A DNA stretch of 64,000 bases from the NCBI RefSeq assembly GCF_905475345.1, contig NC_066588.1, forward strand, positions 4,580,001-4,644,000, in the 5' to 3' direction. This DNA comes from Vespula vulgaris (lineage: Eukaryota; Arthropoda; Insecta; Hymenoptera; Vespidae). The position numbers were made by a program, and so were the translations under genes. Below, piece by piece: positions 13,481 through 27,120 of this stretch (its first letter is position 1; every line of letters begins with the position of its first letter). The notes under the pieces were generated by a model. It was not told where the DNA came from, ran no database searches, and saw only the letters and a program-made list of their open reading frames with translations.

Positions 13481-15467
13481 TACACATTATTTTTCTTTTT
13501 TATTTTTTTATTATTTTTTTTCGATACTTCCGAAGAAATCCATTAACTCGTTGTATAATATAATCTTACCCTCTTTTTTCATACGTAATGTATGTATAAA
13601 TAAAAAAAAAAAAAACATAAAAAAAAAAGACGAAGTTCGATGGAGAGTTCGTTAACTTGAAAATTAATGAATGAAATCACGTGCGTTGTAATGTCATTCG
13701 ATTAAACTGAATTTTTTGTTAACAAATAATTCTTCCCCCCCCCCACCCCAATCTACAATGTATCCCTAACAAAAAAGTAGATAAAGTTAATGTAACTTTT
13801 ATTAAATGTGATTTTTTGATCGAACTATCATTTCGACATCATTTAATCGGTAGGATAAAATTGAAAGAAAACAAAAAGGAATTACCTACTTATCGACTTA
13901 CAAAAGAAAGATTTAATTCGATATAAATCAATCAAGTGAATAAAATCATATGTTTTATAAATAAAATCAAAATAAAAAAATATATATACCATCTCGTTAT
14001 ATTATAGTTGAGTATATAATAATATTTATATTACAAAGAAGAAATCGATAAATCTTCGTGTCGTTTTCTTTTACTTTTTCTTTGTTTCACAAACCAGACG
14101 ATATAAACACTAAGTAAGTAAGTACGTTCGAGATATGCAAGGTGTTGTGCTATCGAACATAAATATACGATCGTCTTGTTATCGATATCGACTTCGTACG
14201 AGGAAGAAACGCAATGCGAATCGAGTCGAGAATGGACAATTTCGAAGATTAGAAGTGCGTAAGTACTTTGAAACGTTCTAAGCCGCATCTAACCAACGAA
14301 AGGTCTTTTCGAACGATCTTTACGCGTTACATAGTTCGATACAAGTTTGAAAATATCTATCGAAACAACGTTGTGGCTATGGTATCTCGGATTAATGGAT
14401 GTGAAACGTTGAAAGGGTATAATTGGAGAGATTATATGGTGCCCATCGAAATGTACAGTTTAGTGTCATACAACCAAAGCCTTTAAGCTACAGGATTATC
14501 TTCCTCTTTCTTTATGTATCCCTGTTTCTCTATCTCTTTTAACATAGGTAACTACAATAAAGAAAAGATACGAAATTGTCGAGATTAGAGAAACATCCAA
14601 CAACGATTTCGACCATTAACCGACTCTTAAACCTCGTCTCTTACTTTTATATTTCAATTTGTATCATTTGTTATGGAGTTGAAAATTTGAAAAGATAAAA
14701 AGAAACAAAAATAAAAGAAGAAGTGAAAGAAGAAAAATTGTAGAAAATATTCTAAACGACGATGGGTATGCGATATTTAAAAGTGAACAAATATATGTAT
14801 TTTAATTTTCTTTCTTTGCTAAGCGACGTTCTCGATAAATTTCATTTCGTAAGCTTCGGCTCGTTATAATAAACGAAGATAAATTTCTATGTATTTATGT
14901 ATAAGTATGTATGTACATGTGTGTGTATGCGCGCGAGCGCGTACGCGTGCTCGTGTGATTGATGATAAGAATCCGCTAGAAGCTTTCTCGCATTTTCGAT
15001 GACACCTTGAAGCACCTAAAACGGTATTACGAGTGTTCGACGATATTTATGATCTCCAAAAAGAGAGAGATGAAAAATGCAATCTTGAAAATAACACTCC
15101 GTTAAGTACTAACGTGAAGTAATGTATATGGATAAGCTTGTAATAAATGAGAGAGAAAGAAAGAGAGAGAGTGAGAGAGAAATAAATAAATCGTGAGTTA
15201 GTCTTGAACCGGGTTCTAAATGTATTTAATTACTATCTTGATGACTAGTTTCTTCAAAAGGATTAGAATTATTGAAGGATGGAGAAAGAGAGAAAGAAAG
15301 AAAGAAAAAGAGATGGACTCTGATAAAATAGTGTTTAAAATATAAACGAAGATATAAATAATTAATTGTGAAGAAATTAGGTCACAATTATTCACAATTA
15401 TCTGCTAATTGATCACACACACACATACACACATATATATACATATATATTTGGATACATATATGGA

Positions 15468-15469
<2 letters not shown>

Positions 15470-15519
<50 letters not shown>
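15470..15519. repeat. (AT)n microsatellite
   Basis: About 25 perfect units; self-complementary, so cruciform-prone. Confidence 0.95.
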
Positions 15520-15524
<5 letters not shown>

Positions 15525-16957
15525 CCAATTTCAATTTTCAACAACACACAAAGAGAATGTGAGAATAATAAAATAAATGAAAAAAAAAGAAGAAACAAGA
15601 AAAGAATTGTTTTCTCGAAAAAATTACATTTCAAAATATCATTTCGTCGACTCAACGTGAATACTCACATGAAATACACATGTGCATTCATACACGCTTG
15701 CATTCATACACGTTAACATATGTATACGTGTCTAACGAATACAGTATCACCGATAAGGCGATAAATTTGAGTTGTTGCTTCGAATCCTAGAGTTTATTTC
15801 TTGATCGATCGGTAGGAACGAATCGGCGAGGAATGCGCTTTAACCGCCTCGTCGACGGCTCGCTAGTACGAGTTACGGCTGCCGTAAGAGAACAGGATCT
15901 ACGGAGATCGATATCGATGTGGATCAGTGTGGCAGTGGTGCACGCAGAAGCGAACAACGCGACTGCCACGATCCGTGAAGCGGATAGTGCTTAAAATCCG
16001 CTATAAGACGGACAAGAGGGCAGCCATTTAAACTCCTACACACATACACATATATATATATATATGTATATACATACGTATGTATATCTCAATGTGATCA
16101 AATTAGAGACGATGAAATAAATAAATATAAAAGATGATAAATTTCGATAAATTGTTCATTTTTCATTTATTTATTTATTCATATATTTGTTCCTCTCTTT
16201 GTTTTTGTTAAAAATTATTTTATCAAAATTTATCCATATTAATTTATTATATATATATATATACACAAAAAATAAATATATATATATATATGTATTTATA
16301 GAAAAATTAAAATAATTATTATTATAAACATAGGGAACTGTTAGATTCTAATACGCATTGTCATCTGTGCTTTTTTTTAAAGGATTAAAATCAAAAAATA
16401 ATAGAGAGCTAGATAAAATAATATTTGTCTTTTTTCTTTTATTTCAAATCGCAAAAACTATTTCCATCGTTTCACACTCATTTTCTTAATTTATATCTTC
16501 AATTTTACGAGTTTTTATCGACGTCTTCAAAAATGGGTCGAAGATAAGAATTTCAATTTCTTCTTCTCTTTTTTTTTTTTCTTCATAATCGTTTTCTCTT
16601 TTTTTTACTTCTTTTAACTTTGAACGTTCAAACCAACGAAACGAAACGGAATGAAAATATTTATCGAAACTCCGAAAGCTGTCCCGAAATGGAGAAAATA
16701 AGTAGGTAACGCAAATCTTCCAGTTTACCGTGTTGAGAGTAAAGAGGGTGGGGGAAGGGGGGAGGAGCTGGGTTGGGGAGGTTGGATAGTTAGAGAGAGG
16801 GAAGTGGAAGGGTGAGAGAGGTAAAGAAGGAGGATGAGGTCAATTCGAAACGTGACTTTACGTGCATACATACAAATCGATGGCACGGCTTCCTACATCG
16901 GATTATTTATCGAATCTATGCGGTAACGGTGCATGCATCCTTACGCGTAAAGCTCTT

Positions 16958-16996
<39 letters not shown>

Positions 16997-17414
16997 GTCT
17001 CTGTTTCTTTCTTTCTCAGTTAGATATGCACGGGCACCATTGTTTACACCGCATACCTGGACCATGTTCGAATGGTGTGCACGTTGCAGCTCGTGTTCGT
17101 TTCAGGGACGTTCCAAGAGCGTGCGAAGTAACAACACATATACATATATACATGTGTGTAAATGTATGTGTGTGTGTGTATACATTTATAAATGTATATA
17201 TATATATATATATATTTATGTATATGTATGTACATACATGTTAGTAGTGACTCCTAATGCTTCGAGCATGGACTTAACTTACATGGAAAATTACTTTAGA
17301 GCCTCCATTATCGCATTTCGCGAGGCCTCCCTTCTTTCATGGTGGCTTGCCTCGTAGTTGCTCGGTAAGGAAGAAGAGACACCGTCGTGGTTTCTGATTA
17401 AAATGTACGTTTTA

Positions 17415-17467
<53 letters not shown>

Positions 17468-18669
17468 TTCTCTCTATCTCTTTTTCTCTCTCTTTTTCTC
17501 TGTCTCCGTCTGTCTCTTCCTACCGAAAGAAGCTCGTAATCTGCATGGTACATTGTCGGCGATAGAAAAGAGAGAGAGAGAGAGAGTCTATCTATTATTA
17601 GAAACACATAAGGACAACTTCCATTCGTTTTTGTTTGATTTGATTTTATTTTATTTAATAATAATGGTTATTGTGACTCTTAGATTGTTTTTATAGGATT
17701 TGTCAAGAATGAAAATAAAGCTATTCTGCTTATATGGTATAATATTTTTTATGAATATATTTTATTATACGGTCTGTCGTTAATATATGTACTTCCATAT
17801 GTGTGTTTCTTATTTTAATGACTTTTACTGGCCATCATCTAAAAATTATGATATATGAATATATACATATATATGTGTACGTATTTTTTTACTGTTAAGT
17901 GCTTTGCTTTTATCATCATTATACATACGACATCTACTTAAATCGCTTTAATTTATTTAATCTCTAATAAATTTTTTCTAAGATGATCCAAATTTTCCAC
18001 TCGATGTTAGAAATTAATGATACTTCTTCGAATGTTTTTTTTTTTTCTTTCTTCTCCTACTTCAGATTTCAAACCTACAAATATCATCTTTTTCTACGAT
18101 CTAAAAAAAAAAAATTTATCCCAAAAAACTGATTTCCTTCTCGATCTTTAAAAATTACAAAAATCAAGAAACTTCCGATCCACCCTGTGCCATTTAATTT
18201 ATACTATTAACAATTATATCGCAAAAAAGTTATAGAAATTCATTAACACATATATGTAAACATATGTACGACTAAGTATAATTTGATATGTCATAACGAT
18301 TACATATCGTTTTCACAATCTTTCTTTTTTCTTTGTCCGATGTTCATCTAAACACGTTGAAAAGATAATACAATCTAAAAGCAACAGACGAAGAAGAAGA
18401 TGGATTCTCTTGGTATAAAAAAAAAAAAAGAGAGAGAGAAAGAGAGAGAAAGAGAAAAGGGTCCTAGAATAGGATCCCTGTTATAGCAGGTATAACGTTT
18501 TCGGTCGATAACTATACGAACAGGGGGCACCATTTTAAGCGACAGGTGCAAACATTCGGAGGGCAGAGCGCAAAAAAGGAAGCAGGTAATTGTAAGGCCG
18601 ACGGTAGAGAAACCAGTTTGCTAAAAACAACCTGGGCTCTCCCGCGAGGAACCAGCCTCGTCTCCTTAT

Positions 18670-18671
<2 letters not shown>

Positions 18672-18764
<93 letters not shown>
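18672..18764. repeat. (CT)n microsatellite
   Basis: About 46 units with a single TTT interruption near 18721. It is one of the two longest such tracts in the window. Confidence 0.95.
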
Positions 18765-18765
<1 letters not shown>

Positions 18766-20950
18766 AAAGCTACCGAATATATAGAAGGACCATGAGTCCT
18801 GAAAAAATTCATACTTATATTCTCAACTCGTTCATTTCATCTGAAAATCACGATCATAATTAGATATATATATAATAATGATCATAATTAAATATATATA
18901 TATGTATATATATATATATAGTTATTGTTATTTTATACGAATTATTAATAATGCCAATAATGCTAACAATCATGTTTTTTTTTCTAATAATTAATTATTA
19001 ATAATTATATCTATAGATGAGAATACGTGTATTTGTATATATTTATGTATATAAAAATTAGCGCTAATGTTATATCACATAAATGATAATTTGTTTGAAA
19101 TAAATAATCCTTTGAATAAGTATGTCCTTGAATAAAAATTCTTTCAAAGGAAAGATTACCAATTTTTTTTCTTTATTTTAAAAAATATTCTATCCTTCGT
19201 ACGTAATCGATTTATATTTTTTATTCAGAATAAAGATATAAAAAAATAACTTTACAGAAATATTCTATTCCAGTCTCTTTGCAAAGTGATTCTACTTGTC
19301 GTAAAATTTTCTTCTCGTACTAAATAAGAAAAAGAAAAGAAAAAGAATTAAAAAAAGAAGAAGAAGAAGAAAGAAACGAAAAGAAAATAAAAAAAGAATG
19401 AAACAAAAAATGGATATCACGCGAAGCGTAAAAGTCTTAGCTATTTCGAAAATAAACCTGATCCGAGTCCTTCCGAAGAAAGATAGAAGAAGAAAAAAAG
19501 AAAAGAAAAAAAGAACATATTATGTGTAAGAAGAACGAAGAAATAAAAAGTACGAGAGAGTATAGTCATCGAATAAGAGGCCCAACAAAAACTATGTTCA
19601 AAACTACGTTCTATCTTTTTGTTGATCCGAACAAGAATATACGACAGTGGCTTTTGATAAGCATGCAATGGTGTATCTAGAAAACATCCAAGTAAAAAAA
19701 AAAAAAAAAGAAAAGGAGGAAGGGAACGATGTATAGCAACGAAGAAAGAAAGAAGAGGGGAGGAGGAAGTTGTCGAGGGTAAAAAAAGAAAAGGAAAGAC
19801 GTGGCTACCGATTTCGACAATGAAAACGAAAAGTGAAACTTTCGATTCGTCCTAAACCTCAAACCTAGACCCTATAGGGTCGTGTCACGAATGATTTCGT
19901 AAGAACATCAATCTTAACACCTTTAAAATGGCCCATCGAATTCTTTACTTTTCAATGCTTCGAATAAAAAAAGCTTACTTACCGTATCTAATTTATTTCG
20001 ATATGTATGTATGTGTGTGTGTGTGTGTGCTGAGTATGCCTGTGTGAAATAATAGGAAAGGATTTATTTATTTATTATATATACATATATGTGTTATTAA
20101 TGAGGGAAAAGAATTATTTTATCTATAAGAAAAATTTTGTTTAAAAATTGTAGATATAATATAATAATAATGTATATGTTTAATGATGTATTATATAAAT
20201 TATTTCAACTTTTGATCAGTACGTATACTAAATATTTTATTACAAATAATAGGAAAACATGTACAATAAATAATGATAATAATAATAATAATTAGTAGAT
20301 CACATATCTAAGTTAATTTAACAGTATTTGATTAATAAAAATTTATTTTATATATATATTTTATATATATATATATATTATAAATTATTGATAAAAAGAA
20401 ATTGTTAAATTCATAAAAAGATATATAAATTTGTTAATAATGTATATAAAATACGTAATGTTATATCACGCGTTCACAAAATAATACTATACTTATAATA
20501 ATTCGTTCTACAATATATTATAATAAAAAATTCGATAAAATCAGACAAACAAAACGATTAAATATAACACAATAATCGTGTAAATATCTCTACGATGTAA
20601 ATTAAGATCAAATAAATACATACATACATAAAATCAAGAATTTCGAAATAATTTTAAAATAACGCTCTATATAAGTTCCATATATCTACATAAATCAACT
20701 TTGCTCTGGTTCACAACTTGACCTTCCTTAAACCGTTTCTTCTTCCGTAAGATTGAAACAAAGTTTGTTGAAAGAGTTTCGTGCAGCGGAAATCATGGCG
20801 TTCGGTTCTTCGAAGTATTATACATAACTAGGTCCGTTAGTCCATGTATTTGAATTGAATAACGATCGGGTTTAAAATTCGAAACTAGGCGAAGCACAAC
20901 GATGATGGCGGAAAAGGCGTAGACTCAACGAGGAAACAGGCGTGTACACA

Positions 20951-20983
<33 letters not shown>
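20951..20983. repeat. (ACG)n microsatellite
   Basis: Eleven CpG-containing trinucleotide units within a GC-balanced island. Confidence 0.95.
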
Positions 20984-20984
<1 letters not shown>

Positions 20985-21834
20985 ACATAGTGGCTTCACC
21001 TGTCCCCGATGGTGAAGAAGTCGTACCTTCTCATTGGAATTCTCAACGTGAATATCTTTTTATTTTGCCACGCGACGTCGTTGGAAGCTCTATTGTTCCT
21101 TCCCCGTAATAAATTATTGCCGTTGTCATGAACGATCGAATTACTTGAAAAATTTCCTATCTCTATCTCTAGCTATATAGTGTATCTCTCTATCTCTCTT
21201 TCTCTCTCTCTCTCTCTCTTTCTTGCTTCCTTTCTTTATATAGTTCGAAGATCGTTATACCTAACTGTGTTTTCCGATTTAAATAATGCAATGTATGTAT
21301 GTAGTATATTTATTAAAGATAAATAATTGGTTTTTATTGATGTTATTGTTAATATTATTACTATTATTATTATTTTATATATAATTATAATAATATATAT
21401 AATAATATATATATATAGATTTATATATTGGTAAATAATTGTTATACGAAATAATGTATATTTTATGATTCGATTTAACTTGTACAATTTATCTATATAT
21501 AATATTTATTAAAAATAGATATTTTTGTAATTATTAATATATTATTATTATTATTATTATTACTTTTTATCCCATATATTTAACAATAATATATATATAT
21601 ATAAATGGATAGATATATAGATAGATACTACTGATAGATAGTTGTATATCTATATCGTTATAATATATTATATCGACACGTGAGGTATACGATAGAAGTG
21701 CGATAATAATTTATATCCTGTATATATCGACGTAACGCGACGTTCTACGATCGAGGAAATAATTTATCACGACTTTCACGAGGAGCGTCAAAATCGCCTC
21801 GAGAAACTTAGGAGGAGAAGAAGGGTGAGAAAAT

Positions 21835-21867
<33 letters not shown>

Positions 21868-22076
21868 GAAACGGAGAAAAAAAAGGAGGGAAATCTCGAG
21901 AAGGACATTCAACGTCGGGTAGAAGCACAATTATGAATAATTTACAACCGTCTTAGAGACGTCAATGTAAGTACTACCGAATACGCGTTAAATAGAAAGA
22001 GCAAAAGAAAGAATATATATATATATGCGTTCGTGTTTGTATATGTGTGTATATGAAAGAAAGAAAGAGAGATATG

Positions 22077-22107
<31 letters not shown>

Positions 22108-22740
22108 AAGGGAGGATTTCGATTACGTACGATCATTAATATCATTTTTAACAGGAGTTATAGATCGTTAATACGAATCTCTTATTATGACTTATTATCA
22201 TTACCACGTCCATGACCAGCCCCATTAAATTTTACACGCCATATTTTTTTGTTTATCATTTCCTTTTTATTTTTTCTGATTTATCTTTTTTCTTTATTTT
22301 TTGAAAGTCTGACAGACGAGATTCGAACGTTAATGATTCATTCGAATGTTAATGATTCTATTCTGTCATCCTATCTTTTTCATTTTATCATTCTTCCTTT
22401 GATTAGTTCACGGAATTTAAATTATCATATAATGATCATTGCATATCACATCTTATATTATTTTATTCTATCACATTTACATTGTTATAACTTGATATAT
22501 TAAAATTGTTCCTTCTCCTTTTTTTTTTCTTCTATCTATCCAACCTATCTATCAAATCTGTCTTTTTTTTTTTCATTATTTTTCTATCACAATCGTAACT
22601 ATTCTTTCTTTCTATTCTTGTACAGTTGCAGTATAATTTTTTATTTCTTCAGCATAAACTTTTTTTCTGAATCTCTTCTTTTTTTTTATCCTATCGTATC
22701 TATATCTTCTTATATATTAAATTCTTTTTTCTCTTTTTCT

Positions 22741-22781
<41 letters not shown>

Positions 22782-23544
22782 ATCTCTCTTCCCAAAGGAT
22801 TGAGCATACATTGTCCATACATACACGAAATCGAAAGAAGGTAGAAACGATCTCGGAACGATCGACTGCACGCCGCCGCTTACAAGGATTATGCAAAATA
22901 CGTTTCCCATTAAAAATGATAGATTCGGCGATAATGAAAAATGTAACGCTTAGGCTCGACGTAAGTATCGCGGATACGCCCGCGATAAATCTGTCCGGAC
23001 CAGTTCTTTCGGAGCGAATGCTGCCTGGGAGCTTGAACGATAATCGAGTTTTACGAAGTCAGACGGGAGCCAAGAGACGCCATAGGGGAAAAGTGGGGGT
23101 GAGGAAGAGAGGAAGGGAGAGAGACGAGAACAAGAGCAACCGAGTTGCGAGGTGGAAGAAAAAGAAGAAGAAGAACAATAACAACAACAACAACAACAAC
23201 AAGAAAAACAAGAAGAACAAGAACAAGATGAGACAAGGATGAGAACAGTGTCCTGCTGGAATAAGGAGAATCGACCGCGTGTGCCAAGTAAAATAATAAA
23301 AAAAAAGAACCAAAATAAAAAAGAAGGAAAAAGAGAACGAAAAAAGATATATCTCTTTCTCTTTCTTCCTCTCTTTATCTATCTATCTTTTTATCCATCT
23401 CTTTCTCTCTCTCATATATATATATATACTTCGATTCACGTGCATCTTGTGCTCGTTATTTCGCTCTGCACGCTTGGCCATATGACGGACGTTGGACCCT
23501 TAAGGGCCCTTTCGAGTTCCCCCACTACCATCACTACCACTACT

Positions 23545-23594
<50 letters not shown>

Positions 23595-23869
23595 CCTCTC
23601 TCTTTCTTTCTTTCTCACTCCACATACTTCTTCAAGACCGTTGAAAGAAGATATATTTAGACTGCGAGTCTGCAAAAAGAGAAAAAGAAAGAGAAAGAGA
23701 GAGAAAGAGAGATCTTACCACGTCAGGTACCAAGATGCGAGCTGAATTCGTCTCTTAAAAAAGAGAGAGAGAGAGTTTACGAGACTCGTAGTACCGGACT
23801 TTTTCGAGGTCGGTGCACTTCGAATCGTGTGGACATCCACTCCCCAAACTTGCGTTACTGCACTCACTA

Positions 23870-23871
23870 CA

Positions 23872-23907
<36 letters not shown>

Positions 23908-23924
23908 TGTATGTATGTATGTAT
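23870..23924. repeat. inverted (CATA)n-(TATG)n palindromic array
   Basis: About eight CATA units run into a short (AT)n centre and then four TATG units, so the right arm is the reverse complement of the left. This is a perfect foldback of roughly 45 bases. Confidence 0.9.
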
Positions 23925-24775
23925 CTACGAATTCATCTTTGTAATTACATCCTTTTTTATTCGTCTTCTTTTTCTTCTCTCTTTTTCAATCTGATCATTG
24001 TCATAAAGTGAAACGAGAATATCTACCAATTCTCTTTCTGAATTTTTAATTTTCGAAACGAAACATTCCGAAATGTTTTTATTTTTAATCCCTTCATACG
24101 AATTTACTTCGTTAAGAAAATTACTTATGTATAATCTTATACACAAGTAACTATGTCACTCCGATTTTCGAGAAAGCTAAGGAGAAGGAGGGGAGTGCTG
24201 ATGAATTCAAATTTCGCTCTAAACTTTTCGTTTCCTTCTTCTTTTTTGTAAATTTCCTTGTAAAATTTCTTTTTTCTTTTTTTTCCAACCAATTCCTACA
24301 AAACAATTTTTAAAACCATCCAGACATTTATTCTATCTCTATCGAAAGGTCGTAATTCGTAAACTTGTTAATCGAAAGTAATATACGAAGGATCGACTTT
24401 TCTCGTACATTCCGTCGTAAGATCATGAAAAATTATTAAATTGCTACTTTACAAAAAAAAAAAGAAAAAGAAGAAGAAGAAGAAGAAAAAGAAAAGAAAT
24501 TAAAAAATTGATAATTTTGAAATCAAGCTAAATTTTACGAATAATTGAACGAAAATGGCGAGGGAAGATTAAAGATGGTGAAGGGGTGCTGATGATGAAA
24601 ATGAAAATATAAAATCAGATAAATACATACGCGTACATAGTTACGTACACGTGTAAATACATATAAATATATTCCAGACGATGGATAAGACGTTTTTAAA
24701 ACGAAAACCGGAAAAAAGAAAGAAAGAAAGAAAGAAAGAAAAGAAAAAAAAAGAAACTAGCGGAAACTCACTCAC

Positions 24776-24852
24776 CTCGCACCTGGAAGTGTCCAGTATC
24801 TCCACCTCGGTAGTAACGTTATCGATGGTAACGCTGTGCCGGTAAAGGAAAT
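24776..24852 (-). CDS. GTPase coding exon 3 (strands 2-3 and atypical G3)
   Basis: This 77-nt exon is flanked on the minus strand by acceptor GTTGCAG and donor GTGAGT. It enters in phase 1 and leaves in phase 0. It encodes DFLYRHSVTID and then NVTTEVEILDTSRCE. The LYRH..TID....VEILDT pattern is that of the RERG/RASL11 group. G3 lacks the Gly of DxxG and the Gln equivalent to Ras Gln61. The rest of the G domain must lie in exons further along the minus strand. None with family motifs was recognised down to position 1. Confidence 0.85.
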
Positions 24853-25177
24853 CTGCAACAGAGTAGAACGAGATTATTCTTGACGCCTTGACGAATGATA
24901 TGGCGGTTCATTCCTGAAGAATCACTATCAATGTATGTACCTAATCTCTCTTTCTCTCTCTCTCTCTCTCTCGTTCTTCCTTTCTTTATCTATAAACGAG
25001 GAAGAGTATAGACGGTAGAATGAAGAGAGGAATAGAAAGAGAGAAAAGATCTACGAGCTCGTTCAGGAAGGATAATGAAATCGATCCGTCAGTTCCCATC
25101 GAGGATCAAGAAAGATCGCACCGCGGTACTCGAACGGAGTAATCGAGGATCTAGCCGCGTGTCTCGTCGTATATATA

Positions 25178-25213
<36 letters not shown>

Positions 25214-25652
25214 TGTATGTATGTATGTATGTATGTATGTATGTATGTATGTATGTATGTATGTATGTATGTGTATGTTTATATACATATGTGTGTGTGT
25301 ATAGTAGTAGAAGTAACTCCTTTGCCGAAGGAGAAGCGTCCTTGGACGAGTGATCTAAGAAACGATAGCTGAAACTGAATCCCAGACGGGAGGATCGAGA
25401 TCTGGCTAACGCCAGAAAGATTAATGATCGTTCATACGAGAAGTGGCGAACGTAAATCCGCGTCGCAACTCGAAAGCGAGTTTTTCCTCTTTCTTTTATG
25501 AACCTTTCCTCTACCGATCTCGTACTCACCTCCCCACTTTACGTTGTCCAATCTTATTTACTTCCTTCCTTCTTTCCTATACATTTTTTTTTACTTATTC
25601 TCGATCAATTCGATGACTTTGTTACTTTTCATCTAACTGTATAATCCTAATA

Positions 25653-25699
<47 letters not shown>

Positions 25700-27068
25700 T
25701 CTCTCCCACCCCTTTTGTCCTCACACCTCGTCATGCTTACGTTGGAAATCGTAAAGAATTTTTAATTACTTTGTTCGTTATTGTATTTATATTTTCTTAT
25801 CTTTGTTCTATGATATTGCATTTGATATTACAAGTGGTCTGGATAATTTGTTTAATTACACGTTCAATGATTATTCCAATTATTCACGTTGGAATCAGAG
25901 AATTTCTTTTCTTTTTTGTTTGCAGAATTTTATTATCTACAAATTTGATAGTGTTTAGAATTATGAATAGATATAAATACAAACGAATAAATAGATACTG
26001 TGTTTGAATATTTAACTTTCATTTGTTATAAATCGTAAAATATATATATATATATATATAAAACTTGTAAAATAGGAATTAGCCATAAAAGAGATCTTAG
26101 CTCCTTTTTATTATTCTTTAATTTGTTCTTTCAAAAAGAAAAGGATTGTTCTTATAAAATAATCCTAATCTTTTTTTTTTTAGCTAATTTACTAATCACT
26201 TCCTTCGCACGAATAGTCTTCTTAATTTTCAACTTTTTCAACTTTCTTCCGATTATCATATTTCCAGGTTTAATCGAAAGCAAATAGAGGGTGGAACATT
26301 TGTTGAAGCCAAATTTATAGAGAATTTAGGATTTCAGGTTATCCTCGTAAACGTTACCACCACATAGAAACAAATTGCAATTCTGCCTGCAGATTATACC
26401 TATACCCGTAATATTCTACTATGGGATCGCGCCCCAAGAGAAATCCGTTCTCATCCCTTAACTCGAGTTAAAGCCTAGTTTACGATGAAACCTTATGCTC
26501 CTTCGTGCACAGCCTCCATAGACCTGAATTGCGTGAGGCAGGCACATTTGTCGTCTTTGTAAAAAACTCTTTCTAACCTCACGTTCCTTCGTTCGTTCAT
26601 CCTTCTATTTCTATGTATATACATATATATATCTCTGTGCAAACGTGGGTGTATATGTATGTGTGTGTGTGTATATATATATATATTTTGTGTATATGCA
26701 TTATAGCGAGCTTTAGATGCATGTCACGTGTTTAGCATTTTCTAATATATCGTTAACTCGTGAAACGTGCTTAAAACGTGATAAATAAAATAAAATCATT
26801 CTCGTAATTTTAAGGAAGGATTTATCAACCTGACTATTTTTCTTTTTTAATGATATACAAAAATATAATAATATATAATTTATATAGAATTTTATATGGA
26901 TATATACAATTTTTTATTATTAGATTATTATAAAGTATAAAAATATATAACATATAAACTAAGAAGAAAACCATATTTTTAAAACTCGCTATAATTTACA
27001 TAAATTATATAAATCCATAAATTTTTCGATACGTACATATATACATACATACATACATGCATACATAC

Positions 27069-27120
<52 letters not shown>

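Larger units (their letters stand above)
13481..24775. other. no gene recognised; presumed GTPase intron 3 continues
   Basis: Dominated by A+T-rich sequence with (AT)n at 15470-15519, (CT)n at 16963-16988, 17418-17459 and 18672-18764, (GAC)n at 20951-20983, (AAC)n at 23173-23202 and (CT)n at 23551-23592. GC-balanced islands at about 15780-16030, 20700-21110 and 22850-23050 were read in six frames for G4/G5 GTPase motifs without success. Confidence 0.5.

Noticed and set aside
16812..17357. 181-codon plus-strand frame
   Set aside because: It is made of Ser-Leu (CT)n and Tyr-Ile (AT)n translation joined by mixed sequence without a domain.
22811..23242. 143-codon plus-strand frame with mixed N-terminal half and Lys/Asn tail
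   Set aside because: The tail is an (AAC)n repeat, and the first half has no recognised family, no clear splice partners and borders a (CT)n tract. It is most likely a chance frame.
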